A stretch of 46,147 nucleotides of DNA from assembly GCA_018661775.1 (NCBI GenBank), contig JABJHO010000048.1:1-46147 (forward strand), read 5' to 3'. Of the stretch, positions 28,840-39,153 are shown one piece after another. The translations under genes were made by a program, and so were the position numbers. The stretch's first letter is position 1. The number at the start of each line of letters is the position of its first letter. The stretch is from Candidatus Magasanikiibacteriota bacterium (GTDB lineage Bacteria; Patescibacteriota; Patescibacteriia; Magasanikbacterales; UBA922). Below the pieces are notes generated by a model that saw only the letters and a program-made list of their open reading frames with translations, was not told the origin of the DNA and ran no database searches.

Positions 28840-30405
28840 TTATATAAGTGAAATACCAGTCATTTCTTTGGGCACTTCTTTTCCAAGCAAGTGTAAGATA
28901 GTTGGTGCAACATCTGCCAAAGTTCCTGTTTTTTTGTGCAATCTTTTTTTTCTACTTCCTATAATAATACATGGAACAGGGTTGGTACTATGTTGCGTAA
29001 GCACTTCGCCAGTAGTCAAATCTATCATTCTTTCGGCATTGCCATGGTCTGACGTAATAATCATTTGCCCTTTTCTCTTTTCTATATAATCAACCAATAC
29101 TTTTATATTATTGTCCAAAATACGTACCGCCTCTTCTGTGGCCCCCAGGTTCCCTGTGTGAGCCACCATGTCGGCATTAGGGAAGTTTACACACACCATA
29201 TCATACCTATTACTTGTAAACGCGTCAAGGACTGCTTGTGTTACCTTTTTAATCATCATTCCTGGATTATTTGCATAAGAAACATCACCAGATGATGTTA
29301 TCATTTTTCTTTTTTCTCCGTTAATTGGCTCGGCAGAACCACCATTAATGAAGTACGTCACATGTGCATACTTTTCTGTTTCTGAAACATATAACTGCTT
29401 ACAGCTCTCGCCAACAGCAGCGGCTAAACAGTTGCGAACATCAGGGCCCGGAAAGGCGGTAAAGACACCCTCTAGATCTGGTCCAAAATCAGTCATTGCA
29501 ACAAATCGAGTGTTTTTTGGCACCACACAACGCGTAAATGATTTGGGTGTTTTTTTCTCAAAATCTTTTTGTACAAAGGTTTTTGTAATTTGCCGTGCCC
29601 TGTCACTTCTTGCATTAAAGAAAATAATAATGTCATTATCTTGTATTTCTGCAACAGGTTTTTTGTTTTTAGTAATAACAGTGGGACAGATATATTCATC
29701 GGTTTCTCCTCTGTTGTATGCCGCTTCTATGGCTCGCTCTGCACTTACTGCTGTACACGTACCCTCACCACACACCATAGTATTATACGCCTGTTCTGTT
29801 CTTTCCCATATTTTATTTCTATCCATGGCATAAAACCGTCCCATAATTGTTGCAATCTTTTCGTGTGGTTTCATCCGTAAACGCAGTTCGTGCAAATGTG
29901 TCATGGCAGAGTGAGGTGGAGAGTCTCTTCCGTCGGTAAATAAATGGAGGTACACCTGTTTGATTTTTTCTCTTCTACATAGTTCCAATACAGCATACAA
30001 ATGGTTTGGAGATGCATGCGCACTTTCTCTATTGGTCAAAAGACCCATAATATGTACGGCGGTATTATATTTTTTTGCATGAAATATTGCTTGTTTAAAT
30101 GCATTGTTTTTGTAAAATGTGCCATCTTCTATGGTAGCACTAATTTTCACTAAATCTTGTTTCACGGGACGCCCTGCACCAATCGTAAAATGACCCGCCT
30201 CCGAATTTCCTTGCTGGCCCGCAAAAAGCCCCACCGCCTTTCCGTGTGCCTTGAGTTTTGCACAAGGGTATTTTTTCATATACGAAAAAATATGTGGTGC
30301 AGTTTTTGAGGTAATAGCGTTCCCAGGATTACTTGCAGGAGCCAATCCAAAGCCATCCATTATCACAAGAAGTGTTGGTGTTTTTTTGTTCTTTTTTTTT
30401 GGCAT
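28840..30405 (-). CDS. gpmI: 2,3-bisphosphoglycerate-independent phosphoglycerate mutase (copy B)
   Basis: LLVIMDGFGLAP, QQGNSEAGHFTIGAGR, HLFTDGRDSPPHS, MIITSDHGNAERM, QHSTNPVPC. Confidence 0.93.
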   Translation of the reverse strand: MPKKKNKKTPTLLVIMDGFGLAPASNPGNAITSKTAPHIFSYMKKYPCAKLKAHGKAVGLFAGQQGNSEAGHFTIGAGRPVKQDLVKISATIEDGTFYKNNAFKQAIFHAKKYNTAVHIMGLLTNRESAHASPNHLYAVLELCRREKIKQVYLHLFTDGRDSPPHSAMTHLHELRLRMKPHEKIATIMGRFYAMDRNKIWERTEQAYNTMVCGEGTCTAVSAERAIEAAYNRGETDEYICPTVITKNKKPVAEIQDNDIIIFFNARSDRARQITKTFVQKDFEKKTPKSFTRCVVPKNTRFVAMTDFGPDLEGVFTAFPGPDVRNCLAAAVGESCKQLYVSETEKYAHVTYFINGGSAEPINGEKRKMITSSGDVSYANNPGMMIKKVTQAVLDAFTSNRYDMVCVNFPNADMVAHTGNLGATEEAVRILDNNIKVLVDYIEKRKGQMIITSDHGNAERMIDLTTGEVLTQHSTNPVPCIIIGSRKKRLHKKTGTLADVAPTILHLLGKEVPKEMTGISLI

Positions 30406-30493
30406 ATAGTCTTTCAAACAATCTTAGTATGCAGATGCAATAGGCATAGTATATTGGTGTGTTCTGAGTATCATTTTTACTCAACTCAGTATA

Positions 30494-31735
30494 CTATTTA
30501 CGCAATTCTTTTTCAATCTGCATTACCCTATTATACTTCTCAACCCGCTCACTTCGAGACAGTGATCCAGATTTAAGGTAATCAGCATTTACTGCCACAG
30601 CCAGATCCGCAATAAAGGTGTCAGCGGTTTCTCCAGACCTATGTGAGACAGATACCTTATAGTTGTGTTTTTTTGCTAAGTAAATCGCATCAATTGTTTC
30701 GGATAGTGAACCAATTTGATTGAGTTTTATGAGCACTGCATTGGCCACATTCATGTCTATCCCTTTTTGTATTCTTTCAACATTCGTTACAAATAAATCG
30801 TCCCCAACTATGCTTACTTGGCCACACATCTTTGTGCAATGTTGCCACCCTTCCCAATCATCTTGGTCTAGTGGATCTTCTACCGAAACAATAGGATATT
30901 TTTTTATCCAACGTTTTACCGTCTTAACTAAATCCTTTGCTGATATAAGAGGTGCACCTTGTTCAAGCGCATACTTTCCTTTGGTAAAAAACTCAGAAGC
31001 GGCAATATCCATAGCAAAAAATACGTGCTTCCCTGGGGTATACCCCGCCTCGTTCACCGCCTTCATTAATAAACGCAGGGCTTCCTCGTTTGTAGATAAG
31101 TTTGGCGCAAATCCCCCCTCATCCCCAACCCCAGTCACATGGCCACGTCGTTTTAACAATGCTTTTAGTGCATGAAACACCTCTGCGCCAATCCGTACTC
31201 GTTCGGCAAAAGATTTGTGGCGTGGCACAATCATAAACTCTTGAATCGAGAGTGTGTTGTCAGCATGTTGTCCACCATTAATAACATTCATGGTCGGTGT
31301 TGGTAATGACCAGGTTTTTTCTTGCAATCGGTACGCCTTGCGAATATATTTATACAACGGCATACCAGAAGATTGTGCCGCTGCTCGGGCGTTTGCCAGT
31401 GAAACAGCCAAAATAGCATTGGCACCAAGTGTTTTCTTGTTTTTTGTTCCATCAAGATCAAGCATTATTGTATCTATGGCTCGTTGTTTTTTTGCGTCTT
31501 TGCCTTTTAATGCTTTTGCTATGTGGGTTTCTATATTCCCCACTGCTTTTTTTACTCCTTTACCACCAAATCGTTTGGTTTTGTCTCGTAATTCCAACGC
31601 CTCATGAATACCGGTGGATGCACCACTTGGTACCGCAGCCACACCGCTTGCACCATTGTTCAATATTACCACTGCTTCTACCGTTGGATTACCTCGTGAG
31701 TCTAGTATTTCTCGCGCCGTGATTTTTTTGATCAT
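30494..31735 (-). CDS. eno: enolase
   Basis: KITAREILDSRGNPTVEAVV, GVGDEGGFAPNL, SVEDPLDQDDW, SVSHRSGETADTFIADLAV. Confidence 0.97.
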   Translation of the reverse strand: MIKKITAREILDSRGNPTVEAVVILNNGASGVAAVPSGASTGIHEALELRDKTKRFGGKGVKKAVGNIETHIAKALKGKDAKKQRAIDTIMLDLDGTKNKKTLGANAILAVSLANARAAAQSSGMPLYKYIRKAYRLQEKTWSLPTPTMNVINGGQHADNTLSIQEFMIVPRHKSFAERVRIGAEVFHALKALLKRRGHVTGVGDEGGFAPNLSTNEEALRLLMKAVNEAGYTPGKHVFFAMDIAASEFFTKGKYALEQGAPLISAKDLVKTVKRWIKKYPIVSVEDPLDQDDWEGWQHCTKMCGQVSIVGDDLFVTNVERIQKGIDMNVANAVLIKLNQIGSLSETIDAIYLAKKHNYKVSVSHRSGETADTFIADLAVAVNADYLKSGSLSRSERVEKYNRVMQIEKELRK

Positions 31736-31757
31736 AGTCATACCTTGTTGTAATACA

Positions 31758-32687
31758 TTATTGAATAGAAAACGTCGCACGCACCGTCAACCGCACCTCG
31801 CTCATCCCCGGCTCTACCGTGGGAGGAAAACTTCCACCTATTGCATCAAACTCTTCCATGCCTGCCGCTTTTGTTCTAAAAATAGGATTAGGATAATTTC
31901 CATACTCAAACTCCTCATAATCGGTCACCTTCTGTACCTTAACCCCCAACGACTCTTCTATGTGCTTCACTTTTTTGACCATATTTTTGAGCGCTGCAGT
32001 TCGTGCCTCTTCTAAATATACCGCCGTATCATCCACGGTAAACGAAATTTCTCCCACACTCGTAACACCAACCTGCCCTGCCAATGCAAGAATATGTTTT
32101 GTATTATCTAAATCACGAATTTTTATACGTACACGTTGCCGAGCCTCATACCCACGCAACACACGCCCTTCTTCTCTTGTGTAATCATACACTGGGTATA
32201 CCGTATATTGCTCAGTTTGAATATCGTCTTTTGCAATACCTTTCTCCATTAAACTACGTAATAAGACATTTGTTATTCTGGTATTCTTTTCTTGAGCTTG
32301 CGCAACCGTAGGAGCTTCTGATTGAATCCCCATAGTTGTTTCGGCAATATTTGGTAATACTTCTGCAGTACCCATTGCCTCAAGTGAAATAGTTCTCTGT
32401 CCCAAAACCTCTTGACCAATACTGTCATATGATTTTAATGAATTCCTGATTGTGCTTCCCAAAAAGAAGAGTGTATACACGAGTAGCACAAACAATAGTG
32501 TTATAGTTATCCGCGTAACAAATTCATACATAAATGAACCTGGTGCTCCACATAATTTGGAAAAAGATGAGCACCCAGAACCCGTACAAGACCCGCTCTT
32601 TGCACAGCAACTTGCTGTGCCGCACGAGCCAGAAGATACGGGTGTTGGCCTTTTGGTGCGTGTTTTTTTTGTTGAAGAAGGAGGCAT
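31758..32687 (-). CDS. SIMPL-domain (DUF541) protein with Cys-rich N-terminus and TM
   Basis: GTAEVLPNIAETTMGIQSEAPTVAQAQEKNTRITNVLLRSLMEKGIAKDDIQTEQYTVYPVYDY; N-terminal SCGTASCCAKSGSCTGSGCSSFSKLC then TM. Confidence 0.85.
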   Translation of the reverse strand: MPPSSTKKTRTKRPTPVSSGSCGTASCCAKSGSCTGSGCSSFSKLCGAPGSFMYEFVTRITITLLFVLLVYTLFFLGSTIRNSLKSYDSIGQEVLGQRTISLEAMGTAEVLPNIAETTMGIQSEAPTVAQAQEKNTRITNVLLRSLMEKGIAKDDIQTEQYTVYPVYDYTREEGRVLRGYEARQRVRIKIRDLDNTKHILALAGQVGVTSVGEISFTVDDTAVYLEEARTAALKNMVKKVKHIEESLGVKVQKVTDYEEFEYGNYPNPIFRTKAAGMEEFDAIGGSFPPTVEPGMSEVRLTVRATFSIQ

Positions 32688-32804
32688 AGAACAAAAATAA
32701 AGTATATATATTATATAGTATACACGAAAAAACAAAAAAATTACAGTTCGCTTTTTATTTGATATAACAAAGCACTGTGCACACCTGCAAACCAAAATAC
32801 CACC

Positions 32805-34010
32805 CTACTTTGTAATATGTTGTAACCCGGGTAGCACCGTCCCAGACAAGAATGCCAGCATGGCACCACCGCCAGTAGAAACAAAATCAATATCATCTAA
32901 CATGCCCACCTGATTCATACTTTGAATAGTTTCCCCACCGCCAATCATACCGTACGCATGACCTTTTGACCGCGCTGCAATTGTCCGTGCTATGGCATGT
33001 GTTCCCATATTATATGGTTTTTGTTCAAAATACCCCATTGCACCATTCCATAATATTGTTTGTGCTTTTTTTATTTGCCTCGAATAGCTCAGCACAGTTT
33101 GCGGTCCAATATCTAAAATCGCCTCATCCTTTTTGCAAATTACATGAGGTGTTTTTTTAATCGTTACCACGCGATAAGATGAACCATCTACGCTGCCAAC
33201 AAGAACATCTTGTGGCATACACACTTTTCTTTTCTTTCCCAAGGCACAGATTATGTCTTTGTGTGTCATGTCGGTAAGCGATGCGCCAACACGATATTTT
33301 TTTGCCCGAAAATAGGTATTTGCTATCACCCCACCAAACAACATAAAGCGAACTCTTGGTAATAACCGTTTTACTACAGGCATTTTCGTTTCTAGTTTTG
33401 CTCCACCAAGAACCGCTACGGCAGTACTATCTCTTTTGGAGAGAAAGCGGTCTAACGTAGACACCTCTTTTGCCAGTGAAATACCTGCATAAGATTTGAG
33501 TAAACCAGAAACACCAAACACAGAGGCGCTTCCTCTGTGTGCAACGGCAAATCCATCCAATACAAATATATCAGCAAAAGATGCAAGATCTTTGGCAAGT
33601 GTGCCAGAATTATGTTTTTCGTGCTTAGAAAACCGAATATTATCACAAAGCACCACGTCTCCTGGCTTCATGGTGCCAAAACGTTTTTGTAGAATAGTTT
33701 TTCTTTGTGGTGTGAGGTGCCAATTACCTGTTTGTATTTTTGGCACTGCCTTGCCCAAATGTTTTGACAACACTGCGGCAACCGGGTCTAATTGCAATGA
33801 TCGCACTACTTTTCCACCAGGCCTACCCAAATGTGACACAAGAATTATTTTTGCACCTTTTTTACGAAGAAATGTTATAGTTGCCAAAGAAGACACAATA
33901 CGCGCATCGTCCAAAATCTTGCCACGCTCTATTGGCACATTACAGTCAACACGAAGAAGCACTGTCTTGTTTTTTAGATTTCTCACCTGAGAAATGCGTG
34001 CAAGTTTCAT
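32805..34010 (-). CDS. pgk: phosphoglycerate kinase
   Basis: KTVLLRVDCNVPI, LVSHLGRPGGK, ILWNGAMGYFE, GMIGGGETIQSM. Confidence 0.96.
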   Translation of the reverse strand: MKLARISQVRNLKNKTVLLRVDCNVPIERGKILDDARIVSSLATITFLRKKGAKIILVSHLGRPGGKVVRSLQLDPVAAVLSKHLGKAVPKIQTGNWHLTPQRKTILQKRFGTMKPGDVVLCDNIRFSKHEKHNSGTLAKDLASFADIFVLDGFAVAHRGSASVFGVSGLLKSYAGISLAKEVSTLDRFLSKRDSTAVAVLGGAKLETKMPVVKRLLPRVRFMLFGGVIANTYFRAKKYRVGASLTDMTHKDIICALGKKRKVCMPQDVLVGSVDGSSYRVVTIKKTPHVICKKDEAILDIGPQTVLSYSRQIKKAQTILWNGAMGYFEQKPYNMGTHAIARTIAARSKGHAYGMIGGGETIQSMNQVGMLDDIDFVSTGGGAMLAFLSGTVLPGLQHITK

Positions 34011-34015
34011 ATATT

Positions 34016-35023
34016 TTATAGTGTTTCTCCTATTTTTTCTGTGAGCTCTACCAATCTGTGCGAATATCCCCACTCATTATCGTACCATGCCATGACTTTT
34101 ACCAAATCTCCATCAACCACACGAGTCATGGCCAAATCGACAATAGCCGAATGTGTGTTTCCGACAATGTCAGATGACACAAGCGGTTCATCAGTAGTTG
34201 CCACTATTCCTTTGTACCGTTCGCTTTTTGCTGATTCTACAAAAAATGCATTGAGTTCTTCTACCGTAGTTTTGTTTTCTAAAAGCAAGGTAATATCTGA
34301 AATTGATCCGGTAATAACAGGCACACGGACCGAGACGCCATCAAACTTACCCGCCAAATCTGGAATAATTTTTGTGGTTGTTTTTGCTGCACCGGTAGAC
34401 GTTGGGATCATATTGTTTAAAACCGAACGACCGTATCGTAAATCCTTACTACTTGGCCCATCTACCACACGTTGTGTTGCGGTTGATGCATGAATGGTGG
34501 TCATAAGCGATTTTTGTACACCAAATTTGTTATGAATCATGTCTATAACTGGTGCAATACAATTGGTGGTGCACGATGCATTAGACATAATAGGACCCGC
34601 GTCTTTTACCACTGCATCATTCACAGAACAAAGACATGTCTGAATCCCCTCGCTTTTTCCTGGTGCCGAAATAAGTACTTTTTTTGCCCCAGCCTCAATA
34701 TGCAGCTTTGCCCCCTCTTCTTTGGTAAAAAACCCCGTACACTCTATCACCACATCTACATCATGTTCTTTCCATGGTAATTTGCTCGGATCCTTTTCTG
34801 CGTACACATGATAGGTTGTACCATTTACCGTTAAAGAATCATCAGTATAAGAAATAGTCATATCAGACATACCCTGCGCACTATCGTATTGCAAAAGATA
34901 CGCTAAATTTTCTGGTGTTGTGAGATCATTTATTGCCACCACAGAAAATGATGCATTTTTTTCTATACATGCCTTAAGAAATTGTCGACCAATTCGACCA
35001 AACCCGTTGATTGCTACATTCAT
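34016..35023 (-). CDS. gap: glyceraldehyde-3-phosphate dehydrogenase
   Basis: VAINGFGRIGRQFLKACIE, SNASCTTNCIAPV, WYDNEWGYSHRLVEL. Confidence 0.98.
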   Translation of the reverse strand: MNVAINGFGRIGRQFLKACIEKNASFSVVAINDLTTPENLAYLLQYDSAQGMSDMTISYTDDSLTVNGTTYHVYAEKDPSKLPWKEHDVDVVIECTGFFTKEEGAKLHIEAGAKKVLISAPGKSEGIQTCLCSVNDAVVKDAGPIMSNASCTTNCIAPVIDMIHNKFGVQKSLMTTIHASTATQRVVDGPSSKDLRYGRSVLNNMIPTSTGAAKTTTKIIPDLAGKFDGVSVRVPVITGSISDITLLLENKTTVEELNAFFVESAKSERYKGIVATTDEPLVSSDIVGNTHSAIVDLAMTRVVDGDLVKVMAWYDNEWGYSHRLVELTEKIGETL

Positions 35024-35096
35024 ATAAGTCTGCTATGAATACCATGTGTATTCGTGAATAAATATACTCATATTGTAGCATACTGTTTTGTATAAC

Positions 35097-35126
35097 AAAA
35101 GAACACTCGTTACAAGTGTTCTTTTT
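35097..35126 (-). terminator. terminator of rpsB-tsf
   Basis: AAAAGAACACT-cgttac-AAGTGTTCTTTTT. Confidence 0.75.
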
Positions 35127-35139
35127 GTTTGTCTTATAG

Positions 35140-35787
35140 TTATGCTATCTGCTCTTCCACTTCTTGCGCAAAACTTTTCTGCTCTTTCTCAATTCCTTCA
35201 CCAAGTTCAAATCGAGCAAATCGTCGTACCGAAATTTTTTCTCCTATCTCTACTGTTTTTTCTGTAAGAAGTTGTGTAATTGTTTTCTCTTCGTCTTTTA
35301 TAAAAGACTGGTCTAATAAGCAAACTTCGCTATAAAATTTACTCATCTTACCCTCAATAATCTTCTCTATCATGTCGGCAGGTTTTCCTTGTTCTTGCAA
35401 TTGTACACGATACACATCTTTTTCTTTTTCTATAACATCAGCTGAAACTTCGTCAGAAGAAACAAAACGAGGTGCTGCTGCCGCAATATGCATGGCAATA
35501 TCTTCTACCAAAGACATAAAGCCGTCATTTTTTGCCACAAAGTCTGTTTCGCAATTTACTTCCACAAGCACACCGATTCTTCCTCCTGCATGGATATAGC
35601 TATACACCATACCTTCTGCTGCCACTTTTCCGGCACGTTTGGCTGCTTTTGCAATACCTTTTTTTCGTAAAATGTCTACAGCCTTTTCCATGTCACCCGC
35701 AGCTTCGTCGAGTGCCTTTTTGCAATCAAGCATACCAGCACCAGTTGCGTTACGAAGTTGTGCGATATCTGAAGTTGAAATACCCAT
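35140..35787 (-). CDS. tsf: elongation factor Ts
   Basis: IAQLRNATGAGMLDCKKALDEAAGDMEKAVDILRKKGIAKAAKRAGKVAAEGMV; VEVNCETDFVAKND. Confidence 0.97.
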   Translation of the reverse strand: MGISTSDIAQLRNATGAGMLDCKKALDEAAGDMEKAVDILRKKGIAKAAKRAGKVAAEGMVYSYIHAGGRIGVLVEVNCETDFVAKNDGFMSLVEDIAMHIAAAAPRFVSSDEVSADVIEKEKDVYRVQLQEQGKPADMIEKIIEGKMSKFYSEVCLLDQSFIKDEEKTITQLLTEKTVEIGEKISVRRFARFELGEGIEKEQKSFAQEVEEQIA

Positions 35788-35831
35788 AATACAATTTAAT
35801 TATAGTAAATAATATACGTACGATATGTTCA

Positions 35832-36575
35832 TTATGCTTTTTTTGCACTACCTGCATCAGCCATCGTAGCTTTTTCTGCTTGCTTTTTTACAAAGATCTC
35901 CTGCCCTTCTTTAATTGCTTGTGTTACCACATCAACAATCAGTATAATTGCCTTCAATGCATCGTCATTTCCTGGAATTGGATAGGCCACTTTTATTGGG
36001 TTTGCATTTGTGTCACATACACCAATAATTGGCACGCCCATTCTTCCGGCCTCTGTTACGGCTGTTTTTTCTTTTTGTACTGATGGAATAAACACAACAT
36101 CTGGAATCTTTTTTAGCTCACGCAATCCACCAATATAGAGGTCCATTTTTTCTAAACTTTTCTTAATGCCTAACTGTTCTTTTTTTGTATATTTTTCAAG
36201 CTCACCAGAAGCTTGTTGTGCTTTCAAAGTGTTGTATTTTTTGATCAACTTGTCCATTTCTTTAAAGTTTGTCAAAAGTCCACCAAGCCATCTGTCGGTA
36301 AGATATGGCATATTACATTCTGTGGCTGCTTTTTGCACCACCTCTTTTGCTTGTGGTTTTGTACTCACAAACAATATGTTTTTTCCTTCGGCTGCCATGT
36401 TTTTAATCTCTGGCACAATTAACTCCAATTGTTTTTTTGTTTCTTCAAGATTAATAATGTGTACATTATTTCTCTTCATAAAGATAAATGGCTTCATTTT
36501 TGGATGCCATCGTGATGTTTGGTGACCAAAATGGACACCAGCTTTAAGCATTTCTTCAATACTTGGTATAGTCAT
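35832..36575 (-). CDS. rpsB: 30S ribosomal protein S2
   Basis: MLKAGVHFGHQTSRWHPKMKPFIF; LTDRWLGGLLTNFKEM; GVPIIGVCDTNANP. Confidence 0.98.
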   Translation of the reverse strand: MTIPSIEEMLKAGVHFGHQTSRWHPKMKPFIFMKRNNVHIINLEETKKQLELIVPEIKNMAAEGKNILFVSTKPQAKEVVQKAATECNMPYLTDRWLGGLLTNFKEMDKLIKKYNTLKAQQASGELEKYTKKEQLGIKKSLEKMDLYIGGLRELKKIPDVVFIPSVQKEKTAVTEAGRMGVPIIGVCDTNANPIKVAYPIPGNDDALKAIILIVDVVTQAIKEGQEIFVKKQAEKATMADAGSAKKA

Positions 36576-36596
36576 AAACGTATTTCCTTTAACCTC

Positions 36597-36646
36597 CTTT
36601 CGCGTCCCTTCTTGGTGGCAAGAAAGAGGAAATTCTATTGCGAAAG
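36597..36646 (-). promoter_or_regulatory. structured 5' leader of rpsB
   Basis: Outer helix CTTTCGC/GCGAAAG enclosing TTCTTG/CAAGAA; the outer helix abuts the AAAGGAGG SD-like sequence. Confidence 0.5.
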
Positions 36647-36668
36647 TGAGAAATATAATAATGAGATG

Positions 36669-36697
36669 ATTATACTACACACACCAAAAAAAGTCAA
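36669..36697 (-). promoter_or_regulatory. consensus promoter of rpsB-tsf
   Basis: Minus strand TTGACT-N17-TATAAT. Confidence 0.85.
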
Positions 36698-36789
36698 TAT
36701 ATCTGCTTGTTACAGGAAAAAAATACACACCTATGTTGACGAATTGAAAATTATGGTATACTAGTCTCGCTCATTAACGCTGTTTTCCT

Positions 36790-37515
36790 ATGGAACAACA
36801 AAAACAATCCCACCCTATTCTCTACTCCTGCCTTGCTCTTATTGTGCTAGCAATTATTGGGTTTTTGTGCCTGGTAATGTATTATGCGTGGATTCAAAAG
36901 TACGGCACAACCATGAAAAAAAATGAATTATACACCAAATTTAGGCAAAAATCACAAGATATACCACAAATTACCTACAGAATATCAGACATTGGCACAC
37001 CAATGTTGCCAATGATTCACCCACACAACCCTTCATTTGGCAAAGAAGACGCCCCAATCACACTCCTTATTTTTATAGATTTTGACTGTCCATTTTGCAA
37101 AAAAGCCGTGCCGGGAGTCCACAAACTTATGACAGAATACAAAGAACCCGTGCGTTTTGTCTTTAAACAATTGCCTGTAGAATATTTGCACCCAGAAGCA
37201 ACAAAAGCAGCCATTGCAGCGCAATGTGCTCATGAACAAAAGGCATTCCTTCCTTATTATGATGCATTATTTGCCAACCCAGACAGAAGCGAAGAAACCC
37301 TGCTTTTGCACGCACAAAACCTAGGACTCAACACCAAAAACTTCCGCAATTGCCTTAGTTCACCACATATTACACGGCAGATAGAAAAAGACCTCAAAGA
37401 CGCAATTACACTTGACATTGCGGGAACTCCGGCGTATAGTATCAATCAGAAAAAAATAGAAGGCGAACCAAGCGCCGCAGAGTGGAAAACGCTTATAATT
37501 GACTCATTACAATAA
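36790..37515 (+). CDS. DsbA-family membrane-anchored thiol oxidoreductase
   Basis: N-terminal TM; LLIFIDFDCPFCKKAVPGVHKLM (CPFC active site), DIAGTPAYSINQKKIEG cis-Pro region. Confidence 0.88.
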   Translation: MEQQKQSHPILYSCLALIVLAIIGFLCLVMYYAWIQKYGTTMKKNELYTKFRQKSQDIPQITYRISDIGTPMLPMIHPHNPSFGKEDAPITLLIFIDFDCPFCKKAVPGVHKLMTEYKEPVRFVFKQLPVEYLHPEATKAAIAAQCAHEQKAFLPYYDALFANPDRSEETLLLHAQNLGLNTKNFRNCLSSPHITRQIEKDLKDAITLDIAGTPAYSINQKKIEGEPSAAEWKTLIIDSLQ

Positions 37516-37538
37516 CTATTTACACATAATATCTTCCT

Positions 37539-39104
37539 ATGAGTAAAGCCATATCGCCACGCACATTCTACTGTATATACGCCATTTCTTTGGTTGTTAT
37601 GCTTTGTGCCTCTTTTTTGTATAGCATTGCTCCTGCAAGCGCCCTCCTCCTTGACCCAAGATGTCACACACTGCAAGAATGTAAAGACGCAAGATTAAAC
37701 ACAAACACCGTAATTCAACGAGATAACGTAGCTGATTTTTTTTATACCGGCAGTGATGCTATAGAAACATGTGGAGATGGTAAGGGTTTTTGTGCCGCGG
37801 CAAGTGCAGCAGCCACAAAAATTTCATTCTCTGGTAAACAAAAATTCTTGCACATAGGAGATTTTATTCAATTTGCCTACAAGTATGGCATGGTGGTGGC
37901 GTCAATTCTGGCAGTCCTTATGATTATTGTTTCTGGTATTCAATGGACCGTTTCTGGTGGCAACACCTCCACTATTGGTGCCGCCAAAAAACGAATCGCC
38001 GGCGCAATTACCGGACTCATGCTTCTTGCACTTGCCTACACCATCCTCAATATCATAAACCCAGCCATGGTAAACCTTCGACTTCCGCAAGTATGGATTG
38101 TAAAAAAAGCAGAAATACCATCAACATACTGCCAAGATATTGCACAACCTAATGATGGTTTTACACCATACAAATCAATAGCAAAAAAACCTCCAGATCA
38201 AATCAAAAAAATTGTTGAAGATGAAAAAGCTATGGAAAAATTCATGAGTAAGTCAAGCACGAAACCAATCATAAAAAAAGGAGAAGATACAGTGTGTGGT
38301 CAAACCTATATAGCAAATCAAAAAAATGCTTGTATGGGGTTGAAATGTGCAACTCCTGGCGAAGCCTGTAATCCTGCAACACTCGAGTGTGAAAAATTTT
38401 ATATTGCCGCAAAAGTGGTGCCATCAGGATCCATATTTGCAAATGACCCCAAAGATATTGTTACACAAATAGACCTTGTTGAGCAATGCAATAATGGAGA
38501 ATCAAAAACAGTCAAACGAGGTACAGGTGACCTTGAAAACGGAACAGAACTTATTAAGTTTACTGAAAAATTTACACCTGATGATTATTGCAACAAGAAA
38601 GAAGGGGTTCTCGGCTATTACTTTTTGGCAATAATATCAGATGGTGGAGTGTTGGGCGACGTTGCTAGTCAAGATGACTACATGGCAATAGGAGTAGGAG
38701 GTCCAAATAAAACAATGAGTGTTAACCCTTCAAAAAGATTGTATGAAAAGTTTAAGGTCCACTATGATAGTTTTATAAACACTACGATACACGGTGGTGT
38801 TGTGTCCTCTTATAGTGAGAAGTTTTATGAACCTTGTAAAAATGACACAGAAAACCTATTTTGTGGTTGTCAGGCAATCCCTCACGCCGGAGACCCTTCA
38901 CACCTCAAAAACAGAGTAATGAGAACAGGAAAAATATCATTTTGGGGTCAAGCAAAAAAAGAGCTTAAACCATATTTAATTACAGAAGAAGAAATGAAAG
39001 ACGCTCTAAGCGGTAAGAAACCTATTGTTACAGACTTTAAATTTAACAGAAAAGAATTCCCGTACATATCCGAATCCCAACCAAACTTTAGCTGTGTCAA
39101 CTAA
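37539..39104 (+). CDS. VirB2/TrbC-like pilin-domain membrane protein with large Cys-rich C-terminal region
   Basis: [63 protein letters not shown] two-TM hairpin; about 12 Cys after it and 4 before it. Confidence 0.7.
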   Translation: MSKAISPRTFYCIYAISLVVMLCASFLYSIAPASALLLDPRCHTLQECKDARLNTNTVIQRDNVADFFYTGSDAIETCGDGKGFCAAASAAATKISFSGKQKFLHIGDFIQFAYKYGMVVASILAVLMIIVSGIQWTVSGGNTSTIGAAKKRIAGAITGLMLLALAYTILNIINPAMVNLRLPQVWIVKKAEIPSTYCQDIAQPNDGFTPYKSIAKKPPDQIKKIVEDEKAMEKFMSKSSTKPIIKKGEDTVCGQTYIANQKNACMGLKCATPGEACNPATLECEKFYIAAKVVPSGSIFANDPKDIVTQIDLVEQCNNGESKTVKRGTGDLENGTELIKFTEKFTPDDYCNKKEGVLGYYFLAIISDGGVLGDVASQDDYMAIGVGGPNKTMSVNPSKRLYEKFKVHYDSFINTTIHGGVVSSYSEKFYEPCKNDTENLFCGCQAIPHAGDPSHLKNRVMRTGKISFWGQAKKELKPYLITEEEMKDALSGKKPIVTDFKFNRKEFPYISESQPNFSCVN

Positions 39105-39153
39105 ACCCAACACGTTACTACCACACAAAACCAAAATGAATAACACATAATTT

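Noticed and set aside
28818-28840. AAATAAATAAATAAATA microsatellite upstream of the FMN-reductase start
   Set aside because: Short AT-rich intergenic simple repeat, similar to one before groS; no clear regulatory inference.
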